NCBI RefSeq assembly: GCF_014694385.1
Contig: NZ_JAAOCA010000026.1
Span: forward strand, 28,965 to 92,964
Source of the DNA: Pseudomonas typographi
GTDB lineage: Bacteria > Pseudomonadota > Gammaproteobacteria > Pseudomonadales > Pseudomonadaceae
DNA: 64,000 bases
Direction of reading: 5' to 3'
Both the position numbers and the translations under genes were made by a program. Every line of letters begins with the position of its first letter. Positions within the stretch are counted from its first letter, which is position 1. The notes under the pieces were generated by a model. That model had not been told where the DNA came from, searched no databases, and was given only the letters and a program-made list of their open reading frames with translations. Shown in pieces: positions 1 through 7,165 of this stretch.

Positions 1-832
1 TCATGACGTTGAAGTCCATGCCGATGTGCAGCGCTTCGCCGGGCTTGATGCGCTCGGTGGTGCGGCACTCGTCGCGGTTGAACGTGTAGTAGACGACGCC
101 TGCATAGTTCTCGAAGCTGGCTTCGTACTCTTGGCGGAACGTCCGCGGGTCCATCTTGCGACGGGCCGCTTCCAGTTCTTCGGGCGGAACGTTGCCGCCA
201 TCGAGCGAGGTGTAGAGCCAGCTCTTATGGTCAGGCTCATGGCCTGGGCGACCGTCCTGGAACGTGTCGTAGCAGTGGTTGAAGCCCTTGGGTGTCCCGA
301 TGCGCAGCGCATGGCCACCCTTGCGCGTCTCGCCACCAGGAAGCACGTACTGGCAGGTCGAGAGCATCGGCCGCAGGACTTCCTCCCACGCTTCCCACGG
401 GCAGTCGGCCCATTCGTCCACCAGGACGAAGAACAGGCCAGAGCCGCGCAGGTTGTCGTAATTATCCAGCCCGACCACGCGCATGACGTGGCCGCTTTTG
501 AGCGTGATGGAGCACTCTGTCTCGTTCGGCCGGTGCGCGCGCCAGGCTTCCGGTATGGATTGCTTCATCCGGCGCCAGAACACACGCTTTGCCTGCTTGA
601 ACGTCGGCGCGCCATACCAGATCTCATCCTCGACGCTGACGCCCCACTCCGCAGCCAGCCGGGCCGCGCGGCGCATCTCTGCCTTGCCGAGGAAGGTCTT
701 GCCGAACCGGCGGCCGCAGACCGCGTCACGGAAGCGCGCCTCGGGCTGGAACCCCCAAACGTAGATGTTCGCCTGCTTGGGCGTCAGCTTTACCGGCGGG
801 TCATAGGTACGGGGTAGCCGGGACATTCTCAT
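1..832 (-). CDS. phage terminase large subunit, C-terminus cut by window edge
   Basis: This is the ATP-driven DNA-packaging motor and headful or cos nuclease of the prophage. The minus-strand frame is open from about 832 to the left edge and gives 277 residues without a stop. A Walker A motif CGRRFGKT lies near residues 39-46 and a Walker B stretch FFVLVDE near 134-140, both typical of TerL ATPase domains; the nuclease domain is beyond the window. Two in-frame ATGs (832 and 826) follow a GGAG; the second has the better spacing. The start overlaps the 3' end of the small-subunit gene by about 30 bases, the usual coupled terS-terL arrangement. The family assignment is firm; the phage lineage is not. 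Confidence 0.9.
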   Translation of the reverse strand, partial: MRMSRLPRTYDPPVKLTPKQANIYVWGFQPEARFRDAVCGRRFGKTFLGKAEMRRAARLAAEWGVSVEDEIWYGAPTFKQAKRVFWRRMKQSIPEAWRAHRPNETECSITLKSGHVMRVVGLDNYDNLRGSGLFFVLVDEWADCPWEAWEEVLRPMLSTCQYVLPGGETRKGGHALRIGTPKGFNHCYDTFQDGRPGHEPDHKSWLYTSLDGGNVPPEELEAARRKMDPRTFRQEYEASFENYAGVVYYTFNRDECRTTERIKPGEALHIGMDFNVM

Positions 833-1277
833 CAGGCTCCAGGGTGTACTCGGCGGTGGCGTGCTGCTGGTCCGCCCGGGAGCCCAAAGGTTTTTCAGGA
901 TCGAGGCGGCGGTTCACGTAGACATCGCCTACCTCTTTGGCGGCCTGCTCCAGCAACTGGGCAGTCAACGCCATGTTCTTCATGTGCTCGGCTCGCTCTG
1001 CCATCCGGCCAAGCGTCCTGAGCCGGTGTGCCCGGTTGGCAATGGGTATATCCATCGTCTCTTCACGAAAGCGCTTGCGGGAGGCGTGGAACAGGTCCGC
1101 CCGATTCTTCCCGAGCTTCTGGCCGGCGTACTTCGTGGGGTCGTGAGACTCGCACTGCTGGCGGGTGATATCGATACCGAATTCGGTCTTGACCGCGGCT
1201 ACCACTTGAGAAGGCGTGTCGAAACAGGCCAGGGCCTGCACGATGAAGGCTTTGACCTCGCTTCGTAGCACTGCCAT
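801..1277 (-). CDS. phage terminase small subunit (DUF2280 family)
   Basis: The protein recognises phage DNA and feeds it to the large terminase. The 158-residue product begins MAVLRSEVKAFIVQALACF and continues with a DTPSQVV helix-turn-helix-like stretch and a basic segment, a pattern I recognise from the DUF2280 terminase small subunits of Pseudomonas phages. The frame extends six codons upstream to a TTG at 1295, but the ATG at 1277 matches where relatives begin. It lies directly upstream of terL on the same strand and overlaps it. Confidence 0.8.
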   Translation of the reverse strand: MAVLRSEVKAFIVQALACFDTPSQVVAAVKTEFGIDITRQQCESHDPTKYAGQKLGKNRADLFHASRKRFREETMDIPIANRAHRLRTLGRMAERAEHMKNMALTAQLLEQAAKEVGDVYVNRRLDPEKPLGSRADQQHATAEYTLEPDENVPATPYL

Positions 1278-1309
1278 AAGTTTGCCATCCGTCAAATCCT
1301 GTCACTGAA

Positions 1310-1933
1310 TCAGGCCGACTTGAGCAGACAGGTTCCGCAGGCCCTCGAAATGTTGATTTTCGCCACCTCTGGCGGCCTGCTGGCAGCATCGATCAGCTGC
1401 TGTACGTCCTGGCCGGGGCCATACCTGCGGACCACACCGACGAACTCTTCCACGTCGTGGCCCTGCAGTTTGAGCTTAGGGCTTCCGTCCTTGGTGAAGG
1501 CCGGTGCACCGTATTGATCGGTCGCTTGGGCGATGTGATAAAGTTCGTGCTCGATCAGAGCGCAGAACTCGGCATCGCTGCACTGGGCGCAATAGTCGGC
1601 GGCCAGGGTGATGATGAATGCCGGCACTTCGCCGAACCATTCGAACATCTGTTGTTCCATCCGGGCCTTCTGCCAGCCTCCCGCACGGAAACCCACCTGC
1701 TCGGCCTGGCCAAGAACTTCGCGACCAGCCTTCTCGAAGCTGGACGATGCCCACATGACCTTGACGTCCGCATCGATCAGGTGCGCGTGGTCTTCGTTGT
1801 GGATGCTGCCGGTATCGGCGAGGATCTCGGCCTGAATCCATCTCCAGACATCAGAAGCGGGGGTCAGGCTAATACCGAAGCCGGACAGTTCCGACAGCTT
1901 AAGCAAAGACGGTGGAGGGTACGGTCTGCGCAT
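1310..1933 (-). CDS. putative phage metallopeptidase
   Basis: This is a probable zinc-dependent phage peptidase of unknown target. The product is about 207 residues from the ATG at 1933; the frame continues to a TTG at 1978, which would add 15 residues. A HELYH sequence inside IEHELYHIAQ is a clear HExxH zinc-binding signature, and the upstream CAQCSDAEFC may contribute further metal ligands. Proteins of this type (putative phage metallopeptidase family) often lie just upstream of terS, as here. Function is inferred from the motif and position only. Confidence 0.7.
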   Translation of the reverse strand: MRRPYPPPSLLKLSELSGFGISLTPASDVWRWIQAEILADTGSIHNEDHAHLIDADVKVMWASSSFEKAGREVLGQAEQVGFRAGGWQKARMEQQMFEWFGEVPAFIITLAADYCAQCSDAEFCALIEHELYHIAQATDQYGAPAFTKDGSPKLKLQGHDVEEFVGVVRRYGPGQDVQQLIDAASRPPEVAKINISRACGTCLLKSA

Positions 1934-2084
1934 GAAAGCTCTAAGGCCTCTTGGCTGTTCTAGCAGAGAATCAATCAACTTGTGAGCGCCCCAAAGCGAA
2001 GCGACAAGCGGCAGCGATTAGAAACGAACTTTTTCTGTAACCCAAAGCTCAATCCATCTCAACTCATCCATAACGGAGTTAGTA

Positions 2085-2411
2085 ATGGTACGAAAGCTAG
2101 CAGTGAACGAGAACGTTTCCCAGGCTAAAGACCTTGGTTACGAGCAGCTTCAGAAGCTTCTGAACGAAGCCAATGACTTACTCTCCGATGGAGAATCATT
2201 TGTGGGAGACAAGGCTGACGCTGCGCGCAAGAAGCTTGAGGGTATCCTAGACAAAGCAAATAGCGTAATTCCGAAAAATGCTGAGGAAGCCGTTGAGAAA
2301 GGCAAAGAAGCGCTCGGTACGGCAGCGAACCATGTAAAAGAAAAACCCTGGCACACCGCGGCGATCATAAGTGGCCTCGCCGTTGGACTCTGGCTTTTGC
2401 TGCGAAGATAA
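2085..2411 (+). CDS. DUF883 (ElaB/YqjD-like) tail-anchored membrane protein, prophage cargo
   Basis: The 108-residue protein has a long charged amphipathic helical region (residues 15-85) with alternating Lys, Glu and Ala, and one hydrophobic C-terminal segment ending LAVGLWLLLRR. This is the layout of ElaB/YqjD proteins, which in E. coli are stationary-phase inner-membrane proteins that bind ribosomes. A GGAG lies upstream of the ATG. It is read opposite to the surrounding phage genes, next to a hemerythrin gene, and its codon use appears more AT-rich than its neighbours. It therefore looks like a lysogenic-conversion insert. A chromosomal relative lies at 61559. Confidence 0.8.
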   Translation: MVRKLAVNENVSQAKDLGYEQLQKLLNEANDLLSDGESFVGDKADAARKKLEGILDKANSVIPKNAEEAVEKGKEALGTAANHVKEKPWHTAAIISGLAVGLWLLLRR

Positions 2412-2486
2412 GGTGATGCCGTTGAACGCCGCCAAATTCAGCGTTGAACAATACACCATATGCCTACGTGAGCAAGGAAATGGCAC

Positions 2487-2933
2487 ATGAACATATTTGA
2501 AGCGCTTAGAGAGAGCCATGACAGGCAAAGGGAAATGGCTGACGCCGTCATTCAAACCATCGGTAACTCACCTGATCGCGTTTCTCGGTTTAAAGCCTTG
2601 AAGGACGAGTTGCACGCCCATTCAATAGCAGAAGAAAGACACTTTTACATTCCGTTGATGAGTGACGACAACGGTGTAGATTTGAGCCGACATGCAATCG
2701 CTGAGCATCACGAAATGGATGAGCTCATTGAGAAGCTAGAGGAAGCCGACCTGTCCAGCCCTGGATGGCTACCGTTAGCCAAGTCGCTCAAGGAAACAGT
2801 ACTGCACCACCTGAAGGAAGAAGAACAGAAGTTCTTTCAGATGGCGGGAAAGATTTTATCCGATAAAGATAAGACATCTCTGGCTAAGAAGTACCAGGCC
2901 GAATACGAAAAGCTGTTAGCGGATGGAAGTTAG
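2487..2933 (+). CDS. hemerythrin HHE-domain protein, prophage cargo
   Basis: The 148-residue helical protein has His and Glu placed as in hemerythrin-like diiron domains: ESHDRQ near the N-terminus, HAHSIAEERHF in the second helix, AEHHEMDE in the third and HHLKEEEQ in the fourth. Such domains bind non-heme diiron or cations and are linked to oxygen, peroxide or iron handling. An AAGGAA precedes the ATG. It follows the DUF883 gene by 75 bases on the same strand and is probably cotranscribed. Both genes are convergent with the adjoining phage genes, so they probably have their own promoter upstream of 2085. Confidence 0.8.
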   Translation: MNIFEALRESHDRQREMADAVIQTIGNSPDRVSRFKALKDELHAHSIAEERHFYIPLMSDDNGVDLSRHAIAEHHEMDELIEKLEEADLSSPGWLPLAKSLKETVLHHLKEEEQKFFQMAGKILSDKDKTSLAKKYQAEYEKLLADGS

Positions 2934-2983
2934 CGACCTGCACAGCACATGGGACATTGTGCCGCACTAACCCTGCGGCATAC

Positions 2984-3448
2984 CTACCTTGCGGCCATCT
3001 TCGCTGTCTCGCTATGCACGCCCGGCAACACGATCAGTGTGCGCACCTTACCGCCCGTGCTGGTATCACGTTTCTTAGCCATTTCCACCGCTTCAGCCGC
3101 GGTAGCGCCCATATCCATTGCCGTGATCGCGTGATCACCACCGCTGCCCATCACATACGGCCGCTCGGCCCAGATCGGCGTCTTGCACAGGCCTTGCTGC
3201 GGGCTTGCGCCGACATACCATAGGCTCTCACCGTCGTAGGCCAGGGCCGCGCACTCAAGCTCGACCGTAACCGGGCCGCCGAACCATGCGTCAATAAGCT
3301 TCGGGTAGTCGCAGACCTTGCCCGACAGCACAAACTGCACGCCCTTTACTTCATGGCGCTTGTCGTAATCGTCGTGAATGATGAAGCTACCGTCACTGAT
3401 GCGCGAGTCGTAGGCGATCACGCCGTCCTTGTAGGCGATCGTCGTCAT
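2984..3448 (-). CDS. phage proteasome-like Ntn-hydrolase family protein
   Basis: The 154-residue protein starts MTTIAYKDGVIAYDSR. After Met removal this exposes an N-terminal Thr in the same setting as HslV and proteasome beta subunits (TTxxxxxxGVxxxxD). An internal Gly-rich segment VMGSGGDHAITAMDMGA matches the proteasome fold's GSG turn. A GGGGG sequence lies upstream of the ATG. It ends the phage lysis-region gene string. Phage Ntn-hydrolases of this type are known but their substrates are not; a protease role is an inference. Confidence 0.65.
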   Translation of the reverse strand: MTTIAYKDGVIAYDSRISDGSFIIHDDYDKRHEVKGVQFVLSGKVCDYPKLIDAWFGGPVTVELECAALAYDGESLWYVGASPQQGLCKTPIWAERPYVMGSGGDHAITAMDMGATAAEAVEMAKKRDTSTGGKVRTLIVLPGVHSETAKMAAR

Positions 3449-3458
3449 GGGCCCCCTC

Positions 3459-3677
3459 TCAGGCGGCCTTCTTGGCCAACGCCACCAGATGCTCCCACTC
3501 GGCCTCGATGTCGTGGCCCAGGGTGATCAACAGCGCCTTCAGCTTGTCGGTGTCGATTGCTGTGGTTTCAACGATGGCTGCGGTTTCGGGGACGGCTGTG
3601 GTAGATGCGGTATCGGCCATGGTTGGCTCCTCAGTGGTTTTGGTGAAAAACGATTTGATCTTGGTCAGAATGCTCAT
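3459..3677 (-). CDS. small phage protein of unknown function
   Basis: A 72-residue protein starts MSILTKIKSFFTKTTEE. It has a basic amphipathic N-terminus, a Thr/Ala/Val-rich middle and a helical C-terminus ending LVALAKKAA. The chosen ATG overlaps the stop of the upstream gene in an ATGA junction, which supports it over an in-frame start seven codons earlier. I do not recognise the family. Its place in the string of overlapping small genes after the holin suggests a lysis-region accessory role. Confidence 0.5.
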   Translation of the reverse strand: MSILTKIKSFFTKTTEEPTMADTASTTAVPETAAIVETTAIDTDKLKALLITLGHDIEAEWEHLVALAKKAA

Positions 3678-3859
3678 GAGCAGGCCTTCTCCAGCCACGC
3701 GTTGATGATGCTTTGCAATACGGGCTCGGTCAGGACGGAGCTGGGCTTCTGGCCCCGTATTACCGCTTGCAGGAGCAACACCGGGATGACATGCACCCCA
3801 TCTGCGGCTTCGAGTGCCACATGCGGCGTGTGATCTGCGAACTCAGCGACATTGCTCAT
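3674..3859 (-). CDS. small phage protein of unknown function
   Basis: A 61-residue soluble protein starts MSNVAEFADHTPHVALEAAD. A GGAGGG sits six bases before the ATG at 3859, which decides the start against an upstream in-frame codon. It overlaps the preceding gene by four bases and the following one by four. The family is not recognised. Confidence 0.5.
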   Translation of the reverse strand: MSNVAEFADHTPHVALEAADGVHVIPVLLLQAVIRGQKPSSVLTEPVLQSIINAWLEKACS

Positions 3860-4107
3860 GGGTATCCCTCCAATGGCTCGCGATCCCCACCCCACTGCTC
3901 AGGCAGCGCGCAGCGGGTCACCTGCAGGGCATAGAGCTTTTCCGGGAGCGTTCCGGCCAGGGCCTCATAGCCGGGGGCGGCGACGTAGACCCGCACCTCA
4001 TCGCTCTGACACAGGTAGGTCCGGCCCACATAGCCGATGCCGTTGCCCGTGAGGAATATGATCAGCCCACCGACTGCCCAGCGGGCCAGGCCCTTGGCAT
4101 ATCTCAT
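3856..4107 (-). CDS. small phage membrane or exported protein in lysis region
   Basis: An 83-residue protein has a single N-terminal hydrophobic segment (WAVGGLIIFLTGNGIGYVG) followed by a polar domain with two cysteines. That layout suits a signal-anchored periplasmic protein and could be spanin-like, but no lipobox partner is seen. The ATG overlaps the preceding stop (ATGA), so it is translationally coupled. Confidence 0.5.
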   Translation of the reverse strand: MRYAKGLARWAVGGLIIFLTGNGIGYVGRTYLCQSDEVRVYVAAPGYEALAGTLPEKLYALQVTRCALPEQWGGDREPLEGYP

Positions 4108-4457
4108 TCGACCGGCCTCCGAACGCGGCGCTCGGTTCCATCGTCTTCAGCGCGGCGGAATTGTTTGCGCCGCTCACGTCCGTTGATCAACGCACCGATG
4201 CGTCGGAAGAAGTAACCAGCGTTAAAAATGGTAAAGCCCACGAAGATGGTGCTGGCCGGCGTGTTTGCCGTCAGCTTCCAGGGTTCGTACATCCATAGGC
4301 ACACGAACGACATCACGTAGCAGAACGAGGCGGCCATGATGAACGCTACCTCGCAGCTATCGGCTTGGCGGTGGTGCCCGGCCTGGACCGCGAACACCGC
4401 GCCATGGATGAACACCATCAGGAAGCTGATCAAGGCCAGGATGGACACGATAAGCAT
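4104..4457 (-). CDS. phage multi-pass membrane protein next to holin
   Basis: A protein of about 117 residues has hydrophobic stretches near residues 2-25, 40-60 and 70-85 and an Arg-rich cytoplasmic tail. Starts at GTG 4460 or ATG 4457 are both possible; the stop of the holin gene overlaps them, and an AGAGG lies upstream. It may be a second holin or antiholin. This is inferred from membrane topology and location only. Confidence 0.5.
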   Translation of the reverse strand: MLIVSILALISFLMVFIHGAVFAVQAGHHRQADSCEVAFIMAASFCYVMSFVCLWMYEPWKLTANTPASTIFVGFTIFNAGYFFRRIGALINGRERRKQFRRAEDDGTERRVRRPVE

Positions 4458-4762
4458 CACGGCGGACCTCTTGGGTTGTAGTTCTCAACCCAGCCCTTCA
4501 CCTTGACTTCGAGTACTGCCAGGACCGGATAGGCGAAAAAGCCGAGCAACATCACGTAGCCCGACTTGTAGGTGTTGGCGTCGGGGATGAATTCGCCGGC
4601 CACCTTGCCGACGAAGAACGCCAGGACCAGCTTCGAAATGAACATGCGCGCAGTGAAGCGCGGATCAGTGGAGCCGCTGTAGAAGTAGCTGGCAATGCCG
4701 CCAACCACGCCCAGGACGCCGAACTGGGTCCAGGCGATAGGCTGGATCAGGTAATCGGGCAC
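4457..4762 (-). CDS. putative phage holin with GTG start
   Basis: The 101-residue product starts PDYLIQPIAW after its initiator. It has three hydrophobic segments (FGVLGVVGGIASYFY, ISKLVLAFFVGKVAG and SGYVMLLGFFAYPVLAVL), a three-helix holin layout like Pseudomonas phage holins beginning with a conserved PxYLIQPIAW. I chose the GTG at 4762 because a GAGGA lies seven bases upstream and the longer open frame (to 4921) has no family-like residues. It opens the lysis cassette of overlapping genes running down to 2984. Confidence 0.65.
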   Translation of the reverse strand: MPDYLIQPIAWTQFGVLGVVGGIASYFYSGSTDPRFTARMFISKLVLAFFVGKVAGEFIPDANTYKSGYVMLLGFFAYPVLAVLEVKVKGWVENYNPRGPP

Positions 4763-4985
4763 TGGTCGATCCTCTACTTCGCCTCCTAAAGGGGCCGGGC
4801 TTTTAAAGGCGCCAAATGCGCGAATGGTAACGTGCGTGTCTTCCCACGCTGCCCACCGAATCAGCCCCTGGAGTCTTGAGAGCAAGAGCCTTCGGCTGCC
4901 GACGTTTTCTGCAATCGCCACACTGATCGGCTAGCGGCGTCCTGGCTCTCCCCGAAGGGTCCACCCAGGCAGTGGCAAACCACAA

Positions 4986-5013
4986 AGTAAAAACCCCGCA
5001 CTTGGCGGGGTCG
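4986..5013 (-). terminator. Rho-independent terminator downstream of aqpZ
   Basis: A perfect 7-bp stem ACCCCGC/GCGGGGT with a five-base loop is followed, on the minus strand, by a T run. It lies between aqpZ and the holin, so it either ends the aqpZ transcript or is the site passed by late antitermination. Confidence 0.8.
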
Positions 5014-5130
5014 GCCTGCATCACACAGGGGCTGTACATCATCCGTGGATCAACTTGAATGGGCTGCCAAAGCAGGACGTTACTTGAAATTAGGAAAGCT
5101 GGGATTGTAGAAACCGTCCCAGGGGATCAG

Positions 5131-5823
5131 TTAACGATCATCAGCCAGCAAGCATCGATGAATCAATCCTCCAGCCGCTCCTCCAAGCAGAGGGACGACC
5201 CAGAACACCCACAGCTGCGACAACGCCCAACCTCCCTGAAAAATGGCTACCCCTGTACTGCGAGCCGGGTTTACCGACGTATTAGTCACGGGAATACTGA
5301 TCAAGTGAATCAAGGTCAGCGCAAGACCGATAGCGAGCGGGGCAAAGCCTGGTGGCGCCTTTTTATCGGTAACGCCGAGGATGACCAACAGAAAAAAGGC
5401 CGTCAGGACAAACTCTGTAACGACCGCCGACAGCAGGGAAAATCCACCCGGAGAATGCTCTCCGTAGCCATTGGTAGCAAACCCAGCAGTGACGTCAAAG
5501 CCAGCCTTGCCACTGGCAATCAAGTACAGGACAGCACCCGCAGCAATAGCACCAACAACCTGACTCACGACATAGGGAATAACATCTTTGACATTGATCC
5601 GCCCACCCGCAAGAAGGCCGATGGTGACCGCTGGATTAAAGTGCCCCCCGGATATATGTCCGACAGCGTAAGCCATAGTTAGCACGGTCAAGCCAAATGC
5701 TAAAGCGACCCCCACAAAACCAATACCAAGCTCTGGAAATGCTGCAGCAAGAACGGCGCTACCACAGCCACCCAACACAAGCCAAAAGGTGCCGAAAAAC
5801 TCGGCAGCCAAACGCTTAGCCAT
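5131..5823 (-). CDS. aqpZ: aquaporin Z family water channel, prophage cargo
   Basis: The 230-residue inner-membrane channel has six hydrophobic helices and both aquaporin half-helix motifs: GGHFNPAVT near residue 60 and NTSVNPARS near residue 185. It begins MAKRLAAEFFGTFWLVLGG, a typical AqpZ start. AGGAG lies seven bases before the ATG at 5823; two earlier start codons in frame are too close to it. The gene has a downstream terminator and a terminator upstream at 6027, so it forms a single-gene unit inside the prophage between the candidate late regulator and the holin. Codon use appears more AT-rich than in the flanking phage genes. It probably adds osmotic fitness to the lysogen; that role is inferred. 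Confidence 0.9.
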   Translation of the reverse strand: MAKRLAAEFFGTFWLVLGGCGSAVLAAAFPELGIGFVGVALAFGLTVLTMAYAVGHISGGHFNPAVTIGLLAGGRINVKDVIPYVVSQVVGAIAAGAVLYLIASGKAGFDVTAGFATNGYGEHSPGGFSLLSAVVTEFVLTAFFLLVILGVTDKKAPPGFAPLAIGLALTLIHLISIPVTNTSVNPARSTGVAIFQGGWALSQLWVFWVVPLLGGAAGGLIHRCLLADDR

Positions 5824-6026
5824 CATCAATCTCCTTAAATTAATAGCAAGGAGAGAAGACTAGCATTGCTTAGTGATTGATGGTTTTTTTTACTATGCGG
5901 ACTGACATCGACGCCCAGGCCTCGACTCGCACCGCTTTACGCCCGCAGAGCAAGGAGCCGGGGCTTTCGCCTTGATTCGCAGAGCGAACCCTTGCTGTAT
6001 CTGCCGCATGCGCAAAATTTGGGCAT

Positions 6027-6057
6027 AAAAAACCCGACTTTTTGAGCCGGGTTTTGA
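6027..6057 (-). terminator. bidirectional Rho-independent terminator
   Basis: An 8-bp stem AAAACCCG/CGGGTTTT with an 11-base loop is flanked by A and T runs on both strands. It ends the replication/nin-type operon after the gene at 6129. About 200 bases of apparently non-coding DNA follow it before aqpZ. Confidence 0.75.
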
Positions 6058-6128
6058 ATGCTTTGCGCGCTGGTGTGACTCGCGCACTATGGGAAGATTA
6101 CCTAGGTTTTCCCGTCATGTCAATGTGA

Positions 6129-6806
6129 TTATGCCGCACTTTCCTCTTTTTCCGCGTGTATCACCTTCCAGACCGGGTGCTGGGCCTCGATATCGGCTTG
6201 TTCGATGACGTCGCGCAGGGCATCCCACAGGTCCATCCAGTCGCGCGTCCAGTTCTTTGGATCGATCGACACGCCAAAGAACGAATGAATGTCCTCGGCG
6301 ACCCTTGCGGGCCCCCATTGAGGGCCGCCGCGGACTTCGGATTTGTAGGACTGCAAGGCCATGGTGATCAGGCAATAGGCCTTCTGGCGCTTCTGCTCTG
6401 TCAGGTACGATAGATCGGCTCGGGCGGTGATCAGCGCGACAGCATTCATCACGTGCTGCATCGTCGGCATCGGGTGGTACATGAAGTGCCCGAATTGCTG
6501 CACCTGGAACGGCAGCGTGCCGATTGCGCGCTGGATCTTACCCATCATGGCCAGGTGAGCAGCACGGGCCGTGGAGCGGCCCAGGGGCGTCCGGCGCGTC
6601 TCGGCAATGCTGATCCGCTGGCGAGCCACCTTAATACGGGCCTCTTTATCCTCGCCCACGGCGGCGAAAACGACCTCATGGCGCCTCATGCGGGGCGCCT
6701 TCATCTTGGTGGCCGATGCCGCAGCTTCAAGCGCCGCGCCGGTGATGGATGCGTTTGCTTCGTGCTGGGAATCTGCCCAGGCTTGGCGTGCTCCGATGAG
6801 TTTCAT
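6129..6806 (-). CDS. phage protein, candidate late-gene regulator
   Basis: The 225-residue protein has a basic N-terminal half (MRRHEVVFAAVGEDKEARIKVARQR) and a Trp-rich C-terminal part (NWTRDWMDLWDAL). It is the last gene of the early operon, immediately before the strong terminator and the lysis genes. In lambdoid phages that is the position of the Q antiterminator. I do not recognise a specific domain, so the regulatory role rests on position. Its ATG overlaps the rusA stop by four bases. Confidence 0.5.
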   Translation of the reverse strand: MKLIGARQAWADSQHEANASITGAALEAAASATKMKAPRMRRHEVVFAAVGEDKEARIKVARQRISIAETRRTPLGRSTARAAHLAMMGKIQRAIGTLPFQVQQFGHFMYHPMPTMQHVMNAVALITARADLSYLTEQKRQKAYCLITMALQSYKSEVRGGPQWGPARVAEDIHSFFGVSIDPKNWTRDWMDLWDALRDVIEQADIEAQHPVWKVIHAEKEESAA

Positions 6807-7165
6807 GCTGCCTCCCCTTCTACTGCTTGAATGCGAACGCGCACGGCGCCGCCCTTGGTGGTTTCTTTGCTCACCCGGATCTGTATGGCAAACAAGTTGT
6901 CATCGATGCCCAGGGCGTCGGCCAGTCCGTCGCGGCCGGCTTTGAACATGGCCACCAGGTTATCGTCGTCACGGCGGCGCTTGTCCGGAGGCACGAACTC
7001 AAGAATCAGCAGCGTTTCACCGCGAGGCACTGCGATCTTGGCCTGCAACGCCAGCAGGTGGCAGTCCGCCCGGTACTTGCGCGCCGCCCTGGCCTTTTTG
7101 GACCAATGCACGCGCTTGTTCGGGCTGCAGGCCGCCGGCGGCCATGGCAATTCCAGCATCGTCAT
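6803..7165 (-). CDS. rusA: RusA family Holliday junction resolvase
   Basis: The 120-residue enzyme cuts Holliday junctions during phage recombination and replication. It starts MTMLELPWPPAACSPNKRVHW, the typical RusA N-terminus, and carries KRRRDDDNL near residue 70 and DGLADALGIDDN near residue 90, which hold the catalytic acidic residues. The frame is open for 76 codons further upstream inside the alginate lyase gene, but that extension has no family similarity. The start overlaps the lyase stop by four bases. Confidence 0.88.
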   Translation of the reverse strand: MTMLELPWPPAACSPNKRVHWSKKARAARKYRADCHLLALQAKIAVPRGETLLILEFVPPDKRRRDDDNLVAMFKAGRDGLADALGIDDNLFAIQIRVSKETTKGGAVRVRIQAVEGEAA

